The notes under the pieces: model-generated
Database searches by the model: none
The model's input: only the letters and a program-made list of their open reading frames with translations
Told to the model about the DNA's origin: nothing
Program-made: the position numbers and the translations under genes
Assembly: GCA_903813345.2 (NCBI GenBank)
Contig: CAIIXF020000011.1
Coordinates: forward strand, 15,669,754 to 15,733,753
Direction of reading: 5' to 3'
Source of the DNA: Owenia fusiformis
Taxonomy: Eukaryota > Annelida > Polychaeta > Sabellida > Oweniidae
DNA: 64,000 bases
Shown here: positions 41,901-44,038 of the stretch, in pieces
How positions within the stretch are numbered: position 1 is the first letter of the stretch
Layout of the letters: each line of letters begins with the position of its first letter

Positions 41901-43685
41901 CATGTCATACTTCCCCTGCCCCCTTTGATGGTCTATTACTCCACAAATCTGAGGCCTGAGTGCCCACAAATCAGCGACGCCAATTTGTCAAATCAAAGTT
42001 AATATTAATGGACAATCAAACTTTTCAATGAAAACTTATTGCATGGGTTTAAAAGAAAAGTAAATAATGCTTATTCTCAAATAATGGTAGTATCAAACAC
42101 ATTAATCTTGATTAATCAAAGTCTTAATACTTGGAAAGACTATTTAATCAAAACCATTAATATGATATTTAGGATAGCAGATCAACAAATAACGTTCTAT
42201 AGTCACTAAATTCTCGTTGGTGTATCCAACTCTAAAAATAGCACATCGTGTCTCAAAATAACAATGATCAATCGCAATTATCATAATTGAGGAAAAATTC
42301 ATTCGATCTATTTCAACGTCATTGTTAATCAAGACATTTGCGTTCGGTATAATTTTTTGTCATAGCACTTACATGAAAAACAAACTAAATGATGTTCGGT
42401 TATTTTTGAATCCTAGTATTGATTTTAGAGCTCATTCATAAATAGTCTCCTCATAATCCCATTGACCTCAAATGCACTCTTGATTTTTGTTGTTAATTGT
42501 GACAGCATTACAGAATTAGTTGCAAATTGATCACATTTTCGAGTAATTTTCAGTAGCATATCACTAATTTAGATTTCCTGTTTTTTATTTTTGTCTGATA
42601 TTAGCTTCTCATTTGACCATTTCTTTCTATTTTTAGATCCAAACAGGATTTTCTTATTATGATACCAGAATCAATTCTATTCGAAGAATTCTATGGAATA
42701 TTTTTTCCTAGATATTGATCTTATTTTTGAGAAAGGGTGATAATTAATTATCATAGCTACTCATTTGTGGAGCTTTTGATGATTCTAGAAACATTTGTCA
42801 TATTTCAATTAATAAAAGATTTTGACAATTTATTCTAAAGAAATTTTCAAAACTGGTCAAAACAACACATGATAAAAAATCTCAATATAACTAGACTACG
42901 CACAGGCTTGTACAAGGGAACAGTACTTGGGAAACCACTGTTATACCTACCCCGAGGCCATCACTACTGTAGTATATTACCCTCTAACTAGGACCAATCA
43001 GTTTTGTAGATATATATCAAGCCTGCGGACCAAGGGGATGCAAGCAAACTCCCCCTGGGAAAATTATCGACTCCATCAAAACCAAACAGTTTTCCACTAT
43101 TTTGAGCATTTTTCAAGTGATTTGGGCCAAAATGGTCAAGTGTGAACCTCCTAGAATTTTTCAACCCCCCCTCGCTAGGGAAAAGCTGGCTTCAGGCCTG
43201 TATATGTAGAGATCCTTCTTAACTGCGCTCTGATTTTCAAAACTTTTTTTTCACAGTGCCAATAAAGAACCTAGCATAAACACAAAGTACATCGTGATAA
43301 ATATTGCACTTTTTGTATCAGAAAATTCAAAATGGCCACCAGGTAATTCATTTTAACCCACCATACCTAAACCACAGACAGATCTTGACACTGTAGTCTG
43401 CTCTTGCATCTGCAAAAATCTCAAGTTGAACAGGTAAAAATGAGACCAATTGAATACAATTTTGGCTCTGATTCATCACTAGCTTGCCGAGTTCAGTATG
43501 TTGGTAATATGTAGAGTGTAGTATACTATTAAATTTTTGTAAAGGGTATGTAATTTTGTTATATACTTACACTCCAGTCAGTGGTTGTACAGAGGTCTTT
43601 AGAGGGGGAGGGGGTGTAACCATGTTCAGCGTGCCCGGGGTGGAGGAGGTTACTCGCACCATATGAATTCTTCGATATCGCTTTT
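2916..43685 (-). CDS. DGKZ/DGKI-like: Diacylglycerol kinase, type IV (DGK-zeta/iota class), 28 exons, 5' end missing
   Basis: The enzyme phosphorylates diacylglycerol to phosphatidic acid with ATP, ending DAG signalling; type IV kinases act at membranes, the nucleus and PDZ scaffolds. Exons in order of transcription: 43685-43571, 41628-41545, 39348-39274, 36018-35962, 27239-27171, 25062-25030, 22505-22353, 20443-20205, 19956-19782, 19363-19132, 18579-18524, 15260-15124, 14765-14663, 14184-13985, 13228-13208, 12126-12026, 11710-11631, 11305-11233, 10850-10723, 10396-10251, 9564-9484, 7238-7152, 6879-6779, 5363-5205, 4848-4812, 3825-3726, 3236-3173, 2968-2916. All junctions are GT-AG and keep phase, giving 985 residues. 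Residues: first C1 about 45-100, second C1 about 117-180, basic stretch 196-217, kinase core about 236-365, accessory domain about 390-570, ankyrin repeats about 850-968, PDZ ligand 982-985. Human members have about 930-1120 residues. The initiator exon is not seen. Residue similarity is from memory of the family, not an alignment. Confidence 0.97.
3173..3236 (-). CDS. DGKZ/DGKI-like: DGK exon 27: last ankyrin segment
   Basis: [20 protein letters not shown] against [20 protein letters not shown]. It ends one base into a codon at gtgagtttcg. Confidence 0.97.
3326..3411. repeat. Three copies of a ~31-bp repeat
   Basis: agcagttatgttgtaaacat then ttttgatc, three times in a row, inside the intron between exons 27 and 26. 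Confidence 0.8.
3655..3692. mobile_element. Single end of a CAGTRAAACCTG-type MITE
   Basis: aggtgttcactaagacagg and ttttactgta match one end of the complete elements at 40.3 and 63.3 kb; the other end is not recognisable. Confidence 0.5.
3726..3825 (-). CDS. DGKZ/DGKI-like: DGK exon 26: ankyrin repeat
   Basis: [20 protein letters not shown] then [12 protein letters not shown], against [20 protein letters not shown] and EAGASLMKTDQQ. It ends on a codon boundary before gtacaatatc. Confidence 0.97.
3967..4805. mobile_element. Fold-back element, ~0.84 kb, with nested inner palindrome
   Basis: The left edge reads ACAGGGTGACCGGAAAAAGA. Outer arms pair gttatcgcaaacaatttca (about 4093) with its inverse at about 4738-4756. 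Inner arms pair accaatcaacatac and attttcaccaaaaatgcaa (4249-4301) with inverses at 4550-4606. It fills the intron between exons 26 and 25 up to the donor of exon 25. Confidence 0.75.
4812..4848 (-). CDS. DGKZ/DGKI-like: DGK exon 25: 37-nt ankyrin exon
   Basis: [13 protein letters not shown], read across both junctions, equals APPEILDAVEENG of DGK-zeta. It is the loop between ankyrin repeats. Acceptor tatatttcag, donor gtaagtatgc. A long palindromic element ends only a few bases from the donor. Confidence 0.95.
4880..5050. mobile_element. CAGGNCCGTAGCC-family element (degenerate)
   Basis: Starts aggcccatagtcagatttt and gccaagggggagt; ends gccaaaactcccctggttac and agacct. Body words (ttccaggg, gaccgaaaatcacttg) are shared with the copies at 26.8, 43.9, 48.5 and 52.9 kb. 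Confidence 0.65.
5205..5363 (-). CDS. DGKZ/DGKI-like: DGK exon 24: ankyrin repeats
   Basis: [17 protein letters not shown] then [20 protein letters not shown]: two ankyrin helices pairs with the TALHHAA consensus, at the place of LIEAAKRNDFCKLQEL and LLHHAVSTGSKDVVRYL in DGK-zeta. Confidence 0.97.
5640..6048 (-). mobile_element. LINE fragment: C-terminal end of reverse transcriptase ORF
   Basis: The minus strand is open for 105 codons at 5988-5671. It contains [17 protein letters not shown], the C-x-C-x7-H-x4-C cluster typical of the tail of non-LTR retrotransposon ORF2 proteins, and ends [13 protein letters not shown]. No reverse transcriptase core is present, so this is a truncated copy. 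A second retrocopy lies immediately upstream of it. Confidence 0.75.
6037..6274 (+). mobile_element. Retrocopy with poly(A) tail and target-site duplication
   Basis: A ~210-bp plus-strand insert ends in an A15 run (6252-6266) and is flanked by AAAATAGCAAGA at 6037-6048 and 6263-6274. This is the signature of LINE-driven insertion. The body (from aaaagcaagcgtg) has no tRNA-like boxes, so it is probably a 5'-truncated LINE 3' end or a LINE-mobilised transcript. Confidence 0.85.
6440..6765. repeat. ~132-bp tandem duplication
   Basis: The block aaaatatgaacaaaataggg through cagacagacgtatgtacttt and ggcggacgaaggcattccct appears twice, at about 6518 and 6645, close upstream of exon 23's donor. Confidence 0.85.
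6779..6879 (-). CDS. DGKZ/DGKI-like: DGK exon 23: Ser/Pro linker before ankyrin repeats
   Basis: [20 protein letters not shown] then [18 protein letters not shown] resembles proline-directed kinase sites (inference). The donor is gtgagt. A second possible acceptor lies 6 bases into the exon (ctcag), which would drop two residues. Confidence 0.82.
7152..7238 (-). CDS. DGKZ/DGKI-like: DGK exon 22: linker
   Basis: [20 protein letters not shown] then PSLPGSNN, in phase with exons 21 and 23. Length 87 nt, a multiple of three. Its acceptor and first ~35 bases have a second copy 162 bp upstream in the intron, and 19 bases of its middle recur inside a hairpin at 8.0-8.1 kb. Confidence 0.75.
7204..7445. 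repeat. Local duplication of the exon 22 acceptor
   Basis: ggtttgtcccactcacaaaa followed by ctgaaataa and atggttagcaaaggtgaatg occurs at 7208-7272 and again at 7379-7435. On the minus strand each copy holds a ttatttcag acceptor and the first ~35 bases of exon 22. Confidence 0.9.
7290..7810. repeat. G-rich degenerate minisatellite
   Basis: Irregular units of 40-67 bp built on gtgataggcccatttgcaag and gggaaggttgcaaaatgtga. The plus strand is strongly G-rich. It lies in the intron between exons 21 and 22; the open frames through it on both strands are repeat artefacts. Confidence 0.85.
7978..8125. repeat. Hairpin with ~38-bp arms around an exon-22-like sequence
   Basis: The arm ggtgatccactcaattacgc continues tggttaccgaa (to 8014) and is repeated inverted at 8088-8119 with few differences. 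The ~73-bp loop contains ggcaaggagggtgcaagca, identical to 19 bases of exon 22 (7168-7186) and in the same orientation. Confidence 0.85.
8212..8455. repeat. Degenerate tandem duplication
   Basis: accatgtattcaaaacccct occurs at 8218 and about 8321, and tgtattcaaaaccccttta at about 8361. tgatgcaacatctaaa with agtgatgagt follows twice. Confidence 0.8.
8640..9310. repeat. Degenerate ttcaaattgacatttgacaa repeats
   Basis: More than fifteen imperfect copies of a ~20-30-bp motif built on ttcaaattgacatttgacaa and tacac. Intronic (exons 21 to 22); the copies drift in spacing. Confidence 0.8.
9484..9564 (-). CDS. DGKZ/DGKI-like: DGK exon 21: linker
   Basis: [20 protein letters not shown] and PANKLT in the only frame that joins exons 20 and 22. 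The acceptor is gttttattttag and the donor gtaccc. Gln-rich and not conserved; it may be alternatively used (81 nt, a multiple of three). Confidence 0.75.
9715..9850. repeat. Short ttgagttgacttaggg tandem repeat
   Basis: About eight imperfect 16-17-bp units (ggttgagttgacttagg) just upstream of exon 21's acceptor. Confidence 0.85.
10251..10396 (-). CDS. DGKZ/DGKI-like: DGK exon 20: Ser/Pro/Asn-rich linker
   Basis: It begins [17 protein letters not shown], passes through an Asn/Gly-rich stretch and ends [10 protein letters not shown]. Two TP/SP clusters could be proline-directed phosphorylation sites (inference). It replaces the Pro-rich linker (TPTSPLPTSPCSP) of DGK-zeta. Support comes from phase with both neighbours, an open frame and good splice sites, not from residue similarity. 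Confidence 0.85.
10723..10850 (-). CDS. DGKZ/DGKI-like: DGK exon 19: RID region
   Basis: [20 protein letters not shown] and [10 protein letters not shown] are close to TASRFYRIDRAQEHLNYVT and EIYILDPELL of DGK-zeta. It ends TTYARNK on a codon boundary. Confidence 0.97.
11015..11146. mobile_element. CAGTRAAACCTG-type MITE
   Basis: ta-cagtgaaacctgttagagg at the left and the inverse catgttttactgta at the right, with a TA at each end, as expected of Tc1/mariner-type insertion. Length 132 bp, in the intron between exons 18 and 19. Confidence 0.75.
11233..11305 (-). CDS. DGKZ/DGKI-like: DGK exon 18: linker to WCF motif
   Basis: A Gln/Gly-rich linker [18 protein letters not shown], then NWCFVD, the WCFLD of DGK-zeta. 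It joins exon 19 through a split Ser codon. Confidence 0.94.
11631..11710 (-). CDS. DGKZ/DGKI-like: DGK exon 17: conserved C-terminal region
   Basis: [20 protein letters not shown] and INNLQE match [20 protein letters not shown] of DGK-zeta. Phase 2 in, phase 0 out. Confidence 0.95.
12026..12126 (-). CDS. DGKZ/DGKI-like: DGK exon 16: conserved C-terminal region
   Basis: [17 protein letters not shown] and [15 protein letters not shown] (vertebrate: VPEQLRIQVSRVSM, DYEALHYDKEQLKEAS). Phase 1 in and out. The donor is gtaagtaa. Confidence 0.97.
13208..13228 (-). CDS. DGKZ/DGKI-like: DGK exon 15: 21-nt micro-exon
   Basis: A 21-base exon (one base, six codons, two bases) giving KSRDSD plus a split Val. 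It has a strong acceptor (ttttttgtttctag) and a consensus donor (gtaagt). With it, exons 14 and 16 join in frame as [20 protein letters not shown], the place of vertebrate PLLNDPQSVPDRL. Exon 14 could also join exon 16 directly, because skipping 21 bases keeps frame. Confidence 0.85.
13718..13790. mobile_element. One end of a CAGTRAAACCTG-type MITE
   Basis: tacagtaaaacctgtacatc then caaacacctctctaatctga is a good left end; no matching right end follows within the intron. Confidence 0.6.
13985..14184 (-). CDS. DGKZ/DGKI-like: DGK exon 14: end of accessory domain
   Basis: [30 protein letters not shown] and [15 protein letters not shown] close the accessory domain. LRNQANMV and the following PILND look closer to DGK-iota than to DGK-zeta, in keeping with an ancestor of both. 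It ends on two bases of an Asp codon. Confidence 0.98.
14663..14765 (-). CDS. DGKZ/DGKI-like: DGK exon 13: accessory domain
   Basis: YASGTTPWG, then [17 protein letters not shown] and AASL, near identical to vertebrate DGK-zeta ([25 protein letters not shown]). The acceptor is tttattatag and the donor gtatgt. Confidence 0.97.
14954..15124. repeat. 34-bp tandem satellite starting at the exon 12 donor
   Basis: Five units of caattacaacttacttgcaa with tcactatcatgttt on the plus strand. Minus-strand units read AAGTAAGTTGTAATTGAAAC. The first unit is the true exon 12 donor; three more keep the same AAGTAAGT. Confidence 0.95.
15124..15260 (-). CDS. DGKZ/DGKI-like: DGK exon 12: accessory domain
   Basis: [17 protein letters not shown] and CLVFLNIPK are family residues (vertebrate: VCDGMDLTPKIQDL, CVVFLNIPR). 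The first part, [17 protein letters not shown], differs from the vertebrate AGTAFSDFLMGSSKDLAKH. The donor is the first unit of a 34-bp tandem array in which four of five units keep an identical AAGTAAGT. Confidence 0.96.
15603..16350 (+). repeat. ATGTCACCACC repeat, copy B, split by ~0.6 kb of other sequence
   Basis: The left part (gcattaacatgacaaaatgt, caccacct) ends near 15655. The right part (gatcgctaactgccgtcac to aatatgtcaccacc) resumes near 16280. The material between is not present in the other copies and contains a strong hairpin at 15.85 kb. Confidence 0.65.
15842..15890. repeat. GC-rich perfect hairpin
   Basis: aagcgccccccg, a 13-base loop region, then cggggggcgctt: twelve perfect pairs, ten of them G:C, in otherwise AT-rich intron sequence (exons 11 to 12). 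Confidence 0.9.
16361..18433. mobile_element. 2.06-kb CAGGNCCGT element with internal ~300-bp tandem repeats
   Basis: Starts CAGGCCCGTAAGACA, ends TGACGGCCCTG, and is flanked by CATAG on both sides (5-bp target duplication). The inside is about five or six ~300-bp units with words ggggtggcccactcccccta, gaaaattttacaattttaag, tctgggcactttaaaagtgt and G-rich blocks. Near the right end is a G-run/C-run pair. No transposase frame is seen. Confidence 0.85.
18524..18579 (-). CDS. DGKZ/DGKI-like: DGK exon 11: accessory domain
   Basis: [18 protein letters not shown] matches [18 protein letters not shown] of the vertebrate proteins. Phase 2 in, phase 0 out. The acceptor is tatgtttttcag; the donor is gtaagtga. 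Confidence 0.96.
19132..19363 (-). CDS. DGKZ/DGKI-like: DGK exon 10: catalytic to accessory domain
   Basis: [24 protein letters not shown] and [20 protein letters not shown] are conserved core segments; the exon ends FHESRE, the last codon shared with exon 11. The segment [20 protein letters not shown] between them is acidic and variable, as in the vertebrate proteins. Confidence 0.97.
19736..19803. repeat. Tandem copy of the exon 9 donor
   Basis: tacatacccctccc with agttga occurs at 19741 and, as tacatacccctccccagttg, at 19775. On the minus strand each reads AACTGG-GGAGGG-GTATGT, so a second perfect donor lies 34 bases into the intron. Its use would shift the frame. Confidence 0.92.
19782..19956 (-). 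CDS. DGKZ/DGKI-like: DGK exon 9: kinase core with GGDGT
   Basis: [16 protein letters not shown] holds the glycine-rich nucleotide-binding GGDGT motif; [20 protein letters not shown] follows. No key residue is missing, so the kinase should be active. The acceptor and the first ~38 exon bases are copied just upstream, and the donor with the last ~20 exon bases is copied 34 bp downstream; see findings. Confidence 0.98.
19918..20046. repeat. Tandem copies of the exon 9 acceptor
   Basis: The exon start and its acceptor (19957-19958) recur 51 bases upstream (acceptor 20008-20009) with gcaaattaggtactttttt in place of gcaagttaggcactttctt. A third partial copy (aagttgggcactttcc) lies at about 20029-20044. 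The upstream copy carries an extra A and runs into a stop. Confidence 0.9.
20205..20443 (-). CDS. DGKZ/DGKI-like: DGK exon 8: MARCKS-like basic stretch and start of kinase core
   Basis: 79 codons plus two bases. [20 protein letters not shown] is a Lys/Ser-rich stretch at the place of the MARCKS-like phosphorylation-site domain and nuclear-localisation signal known in DGK-zeta. Then [27 protein letters not shown] and [17 protein letters not shown] begin the DAGK catalytic domain. Confidence 0.97.
21005..21590. repeat. ~110-bp tandem satellite
   Basis: Five units starting ttttagacattatgacatca with tgaaaattataaatagtac and atctgcccctgtgttttcat; spacing 108-111 bp in the last four. A partial copy recurs at about 22085-22330, next to exon 7's donor. 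Confidence 0.92.
21869..22022. mobile_element. Palindromic element ending gattgaatatgggtt
   Basis: gattgaatatgggttctatt at 21870 has its inverse aataaaacccatattcaatc at 22000. Between them gatattgacc and ggtcaatatcatatt add further inverted pairs. Length ~150 bp. Confidence 0.8.
22353..22505 (-). CDS. DGKZ/DGKI-like: DGK exon 7: rest of C1 domain B
   Basis: 51 codons, phase 0. [20 protein letters not shown] holds the C-x2-C, His and Cys ligands; [16 protein letters not shown] and [10 protein letters not shown] follow as in DGK-zeta/iota (extended C1 domain). It ends KIPRK just before the basic stretch of exon 8. Confidence 0.97.
22506..24498. other. Intron 6 (part), no gene
   Basis: Between exons 6 and 7. 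I see no exon-like frame. There is a poorly defined repeat gggacgcagttttttgaagg near 23.7 kb and a doublet of taggcctaccccatgtt at 23870-23898. Confidence 0.6.
24499..24634. mobile_element. 135-bp inverted-repeat element / hairpin
   Basis: TA-tgcctgggtcgcatttgctc cgattcatcg... on the left pairs with ...cgatgaatcggagcaaatgt gaccaaggca-TA on the right. Arms of about 60 bp leave a loop of a few bases. TA flanks suggest a Tc1/mariner-type MITE; as RNA it would be a long hairpin. Confidence 0.88.
24816..24950 (+). repeat. ATGTCACCACC repeat, copy C
   Basis: Left part decayed (acaaggcatttttgcatcc); right part clear (ttggagactataacaacatg, tcaccccctggtggtgacat). Confidence 0.75.
25030..25062 (-). 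CDS. DGKZ/DGKI-like: DGK exon 6: short C1 domain B exon
   Basis: Only 11 codons: [11 protein letters not shown] (vertebrate: GFQQKFTFHSK). Phase 0 at both ends, between a clean ttttttatttttcag acceptor and a gtgagt donor. The similarity and the fit between exons 5 and 7 are what identify it. Confidence 0.94.
25065..26758. other. Intron 5 (part), no gene
   Basis: AT-rich. A C-rich stretch at 26.13-26.30 kb (caggagctccaggactagga ... cctacccctccccaaat) may be another decayed inverted element; no coding sequence recognised. Confidence 0.5.
26759..26929. mobile_element. CAGGNCCGTAGCC-family element with 5-bp target duplication
   Basis: ACCAT-CAGGCCCGAGTGAGC at the left and GGGGGCTATGGGCATA-ACCAT at the right. 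Body includes a G9 run, cttttcaaaaaatcccaggg and atgctcagaatggttaaaa. About 160 bp. Confidence 0.82.
27078..27190. repeat. 23-bp tandem repeat that includes the exon 5 donor
   Basis: Four units of cacattgcttacacttattc-tgc on the plus strand. Minus-strand units read AAGTGTAAGCAATGTGGCA; the first is the end of exon 5 coding CKQCGK. Only at the first unit junction is the sequence GGTAAGT (a donor); later junctions read GAATAAGT. Confidence 0.95.
27171..27239 (-). CDS. DGKZ/DGKI-like: DGK exon 5: start of C1 domain B
   Basis: 23 codons, phase 0. [20 protein letters not shown] is the highly conserved opening of the extended second C1 domain, with His and the C-x2-C pair. Its last 18 bases and donor are the first member of a 23-bp tandem repeat that continues about 100 bp into the intron. 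Confidence 0.97.
27343..27504. mobile_element. CAGTRAAACCTG-type MITE
   Basis: ccagtaaaacctgtcaaagt at the left and the inverse actttacaggttttactgta at the right; inner words gttccacttgggagg and ttccacttatag are shared with the copy at 50.7 kb. Confidence 0.88.
28623..29617. repeat. 83-bp satellite, 12 units
   Basis: The unit is aacaagtttttctaaccagt, tcctaatttttcaattgaga, ttttctagggtctatcatgg, atctattatggggaccacaa, ttt. Twelve units fill 995 bp. They differ mainly at one site with three versions: attatgggg, attatggtg and accatggtg. Intronic, between exons 4 and 5. Confidence 0.97.
29618..30755. other. Intron 4 (part), nothing recognised
   Basis: No exon, repeat or RNA gene that I can support. 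Confidence 0.5.
30756..30967. mobile_element. ACAGGGTGTTCC MITE
   Basis: TA-cagggtgttccaaaaatatt-ggacc at the left and ggtccaatttttggaacacc-ctg-TA at the right; 25-bp terminal inverted repeats and TA flanks. Tc1/mariner-type by ends and target. Confidence 0.92.
31356..31512. mobile_element. GGATCC-ended element with aggcc repeats
   Basis: actagcagatccagaagc at the left, ggatccaccagtgg at the right (inverse ccactggtggatcc). The body repeats aaggcctatttttgataat-type words. Similar ends are at 51.7 and 54.15 kb. Confidence 0.6.
32184..32555. repeat. 38-bp satellite, about 10 units, each a hairpin
   Basis: tgatcatcaatggttcttga then aatctagaaccatcagat. Each unit contains atggttct...agaaccat, an inverted pair with an 8-base loop. 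Units are almost identical; the first and last diverge. Confidence 0.97.
32745..32945. mobile_element. Inverted partial copy of the 34.6-35.0 kb element
   Basis: gcagtgtcttggaatggaca, ctgcgtcgggcag and onward to ggaattctgagtaaaag is the reverse complement, with ~15-20% differences, of 34786-34996. Confidence 0.85.
33279..33423 (+). repeat. ATGTCACCACC repeat, copy D
   Basis: A fairly complete copy: aaggcattaacatgcaaaat, gtcaccacctgcc, then ccaa-rich middle, gagactataacaaaatgtca and ctggtggtgacataa. Confidence 0.85.
34388..34470 (+). repeat. tRNA-derived SINE head
   Basis: tagctcagttggtagag is a perfect polymerase III A box/D arm and ggttcgattcc a perfect B box/T arm, 45 bp apart. The anticodon stem does not pair and the acceptor stem is only partly paired, so this is not a working tRNA. 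The tail after 34470 is AT-rich and ends near the gttagttagttagtta run. Confidence 0.7.
34580..34998. mobile_element. Fold-back element with GCAGTG hairpin ends
   Basis: Left end GCAGTGATATATCACTGC then ggcgggcaggt; right end acctgcccgccgcagtg then a second small hairpin to cactgc. Outer words gaactcc...tgcagtg also pair. A related inverted copy is at 32.75 kb. Confidence 0.82.
35962..36018 (-). CDS. DGKZ/DGKI-like: DGK exon 4: link between the two C1 domains
   Basis: 19 codons, phase 0. [19 protein letters not shown] is nearly the vertebrate INFRCKPSFRESGSRNVRE. It supplies the last Cys of C1 domain A. The acceptor is cttctttcag; the donor is gtaagag. It lies about 3.3 kb from exon 3 and 8.7 kb from exon 5. 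Confidence 0.96.
36019..38708. other. Intron 3 (part), no gene
   Basis: Apart from the GA microsatellite I see nothing structured. A weak stretch aaattggtcaaaatatgtcta/aagttggtgcaaattgatt near 37.1 kb resembles degraded repeat sequence. Confidence 0.5.
36969..36989. repeat. Short (GA)n microsatellite
   Basis: aagagagagagagagagg, intronic. Confidence 0.9.
38709..39004. mobile_element. CAGGGGCGTAGCC element with 5-bp target duplication
   Basis: GTCTA-CAGGGGCGTAGCCAG at the left and GGCTATGCCTATG-GTCTA at the right. Just inside lie gggggggggtgcgatcgcc and its inverse at the other end. Length ~286 bp, AT-rich middle. Confidence 0.88.
39240..39273. mobile_element. Single ACAGGGTG end abutting the exon 3 donor
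   Basis: tattggacaccctgtacatac: on the minus strand GTATG-TACAGGGTGTCCAATA. The first five intron bases are followed at once by a transposon-type end. No matching second end is recognised. Confidence 0.6.
39274..39348 (-). CDS. DGKZ/DGKI-like: DGK exon 3: second half of C1 domain A
   Basis: 25 codons, phase 0. [16 protein letters not shown] carries the C-x2-C-x4-H-x3-C zinc ligands (vertebrate: SRRKCAACKIVVHTPC). It ends HHLER. The donor gtatgt runs straight into a transposon-like end reading ACAGGGTGTCC on the minus strand. Confidence 0.95.
39470..40206. mobile_element. ~740-bp fold-back element with ~300-bp arms
   Basis: Left arm from actttttgaaaggaggagag through gacagtcatatgtttgattt, gagacagggtagatgcaaac and caatatgttgcgttttgaca. 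Right arm is its reverse complement with about 8-10% differences. The ~90-bp centre holds cccatgttattttcccatggg. The mirrored open frames in the two arms are the same sequence read from each side. Confidence 0.95.
40263..40456. mobile_element. CAGTRAAACCTG-type MITE
   Basis: TA-cagtaaaactggactcatc at the left; gatgtacaggtttcactg-TA at the right. Inner words gtattagcaggtgttcaca and gagaggtgtttggattaga form further inverted pairs. Confidence 0.85.
40790..40900. mobile_element. Palindromic element AATAACGTCAT
   Basis: taataacgtcat, aagggcaatatagtg on the left; cactatattgcct, atgacgttatta on the right. The centre holds gaccgagggcc twice and ggcccaaggtcc. Confidence 0.88.
41545..41628 (-). CDS. 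DGKZ/DGKI-like: DGK exon 2: first half of C1 domain A
   Basis: 28 codons, phase 0 at both ends. [18 protein letters not shown] is the start of the first cysteine-rich domain (vertebrate: GEHIWFETNVSGDFCYVG). The His and both Cys that begin the zinc-ligand set are present. The following exon continues the domain with fewer residues than in vertebrates; see findings. Confidence 0.95.
41629..43570. other. Intron 1 of those found, no gene
   Basis: AT-rich sequence between exons 1 and 2 with one repeat element at 43.0-43.2 kb. No exon-like frame was found. Confidence 0.5.
43022..43201. mobile_element. CAGGNCCGTAGCC-family element (degenerate)
   Basis: agcctgcggaccaaggggat at the left; caaccccccctcgctaggga and ggcttcaggcctg at the right; body words ttttgagcatttttcaagtg, gggccaaaatggtcaagtgt are shared with the 43.9- and 48.5-kb copies. 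Confidence 0.7.
43571..43685 (-). CDS. DGKZ/DGKI-like: DGK exon 1 of those found: N-terminal linker
   Basis: Residues 1-38 as numbered here. It opens [14 protein letters not shown] and ends CTTTDWS, matching the KAI.KSGLQHL and STVDWS stretches before the first C1 domain of vertebrate DGK-zeta. The acceptor is tttttcag; the donor is gtaagt. It starts one base into a codon, so at least one more exon lies upstream. The middle ([16 protein letters not shown]) is specific to this species. Confidence 0.9.
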
Positions 43686-43849
43686 CTGAAAAACACAAAA
43701 GTACAATTTTAGGTACAGTTTTTATCTAATACAGCTGCATTGACTAATATTGTAAAACATCATATGATGTGTTATCACTTGCATACCAGCTTGTGCTATT
43801 ATAAGTTCACTTTAAAGAAACCCTTATGGCCTATGTTAGCAATATTCAG

Positions 43850-44038
43850 GCCCGTAGCCAGGGGGGTTCGCAGGGTTCGGGCGAACCCCCCCCCCTGGCC
43901 AAAAATTCTTTCAAAATCATGCAGTTTTTCACCATTTTGAGCACTTCTTAAGTGATTTTAGCCATATTTGGGCCAAAATTGTCTAATGTGAACTCCCTGG
44001 AAATTTTTGAAAACTTAACCCCCCTTGGCAAATTCTCA
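43850..44038. mobile_element. CAGGCCCGTAGCC-family element
   Basis: CAGGCCCGTAGCCAGGGGGG opens it, followed by ttcgcagggttcgggcgaac and a C run. Body: ttttgagcacttcttaagtg, gggccaaaattgtc. The right end stops at ccccccttggcaaattctc, lacking the terminal CGGGCCTG. Confidence 0.8.
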
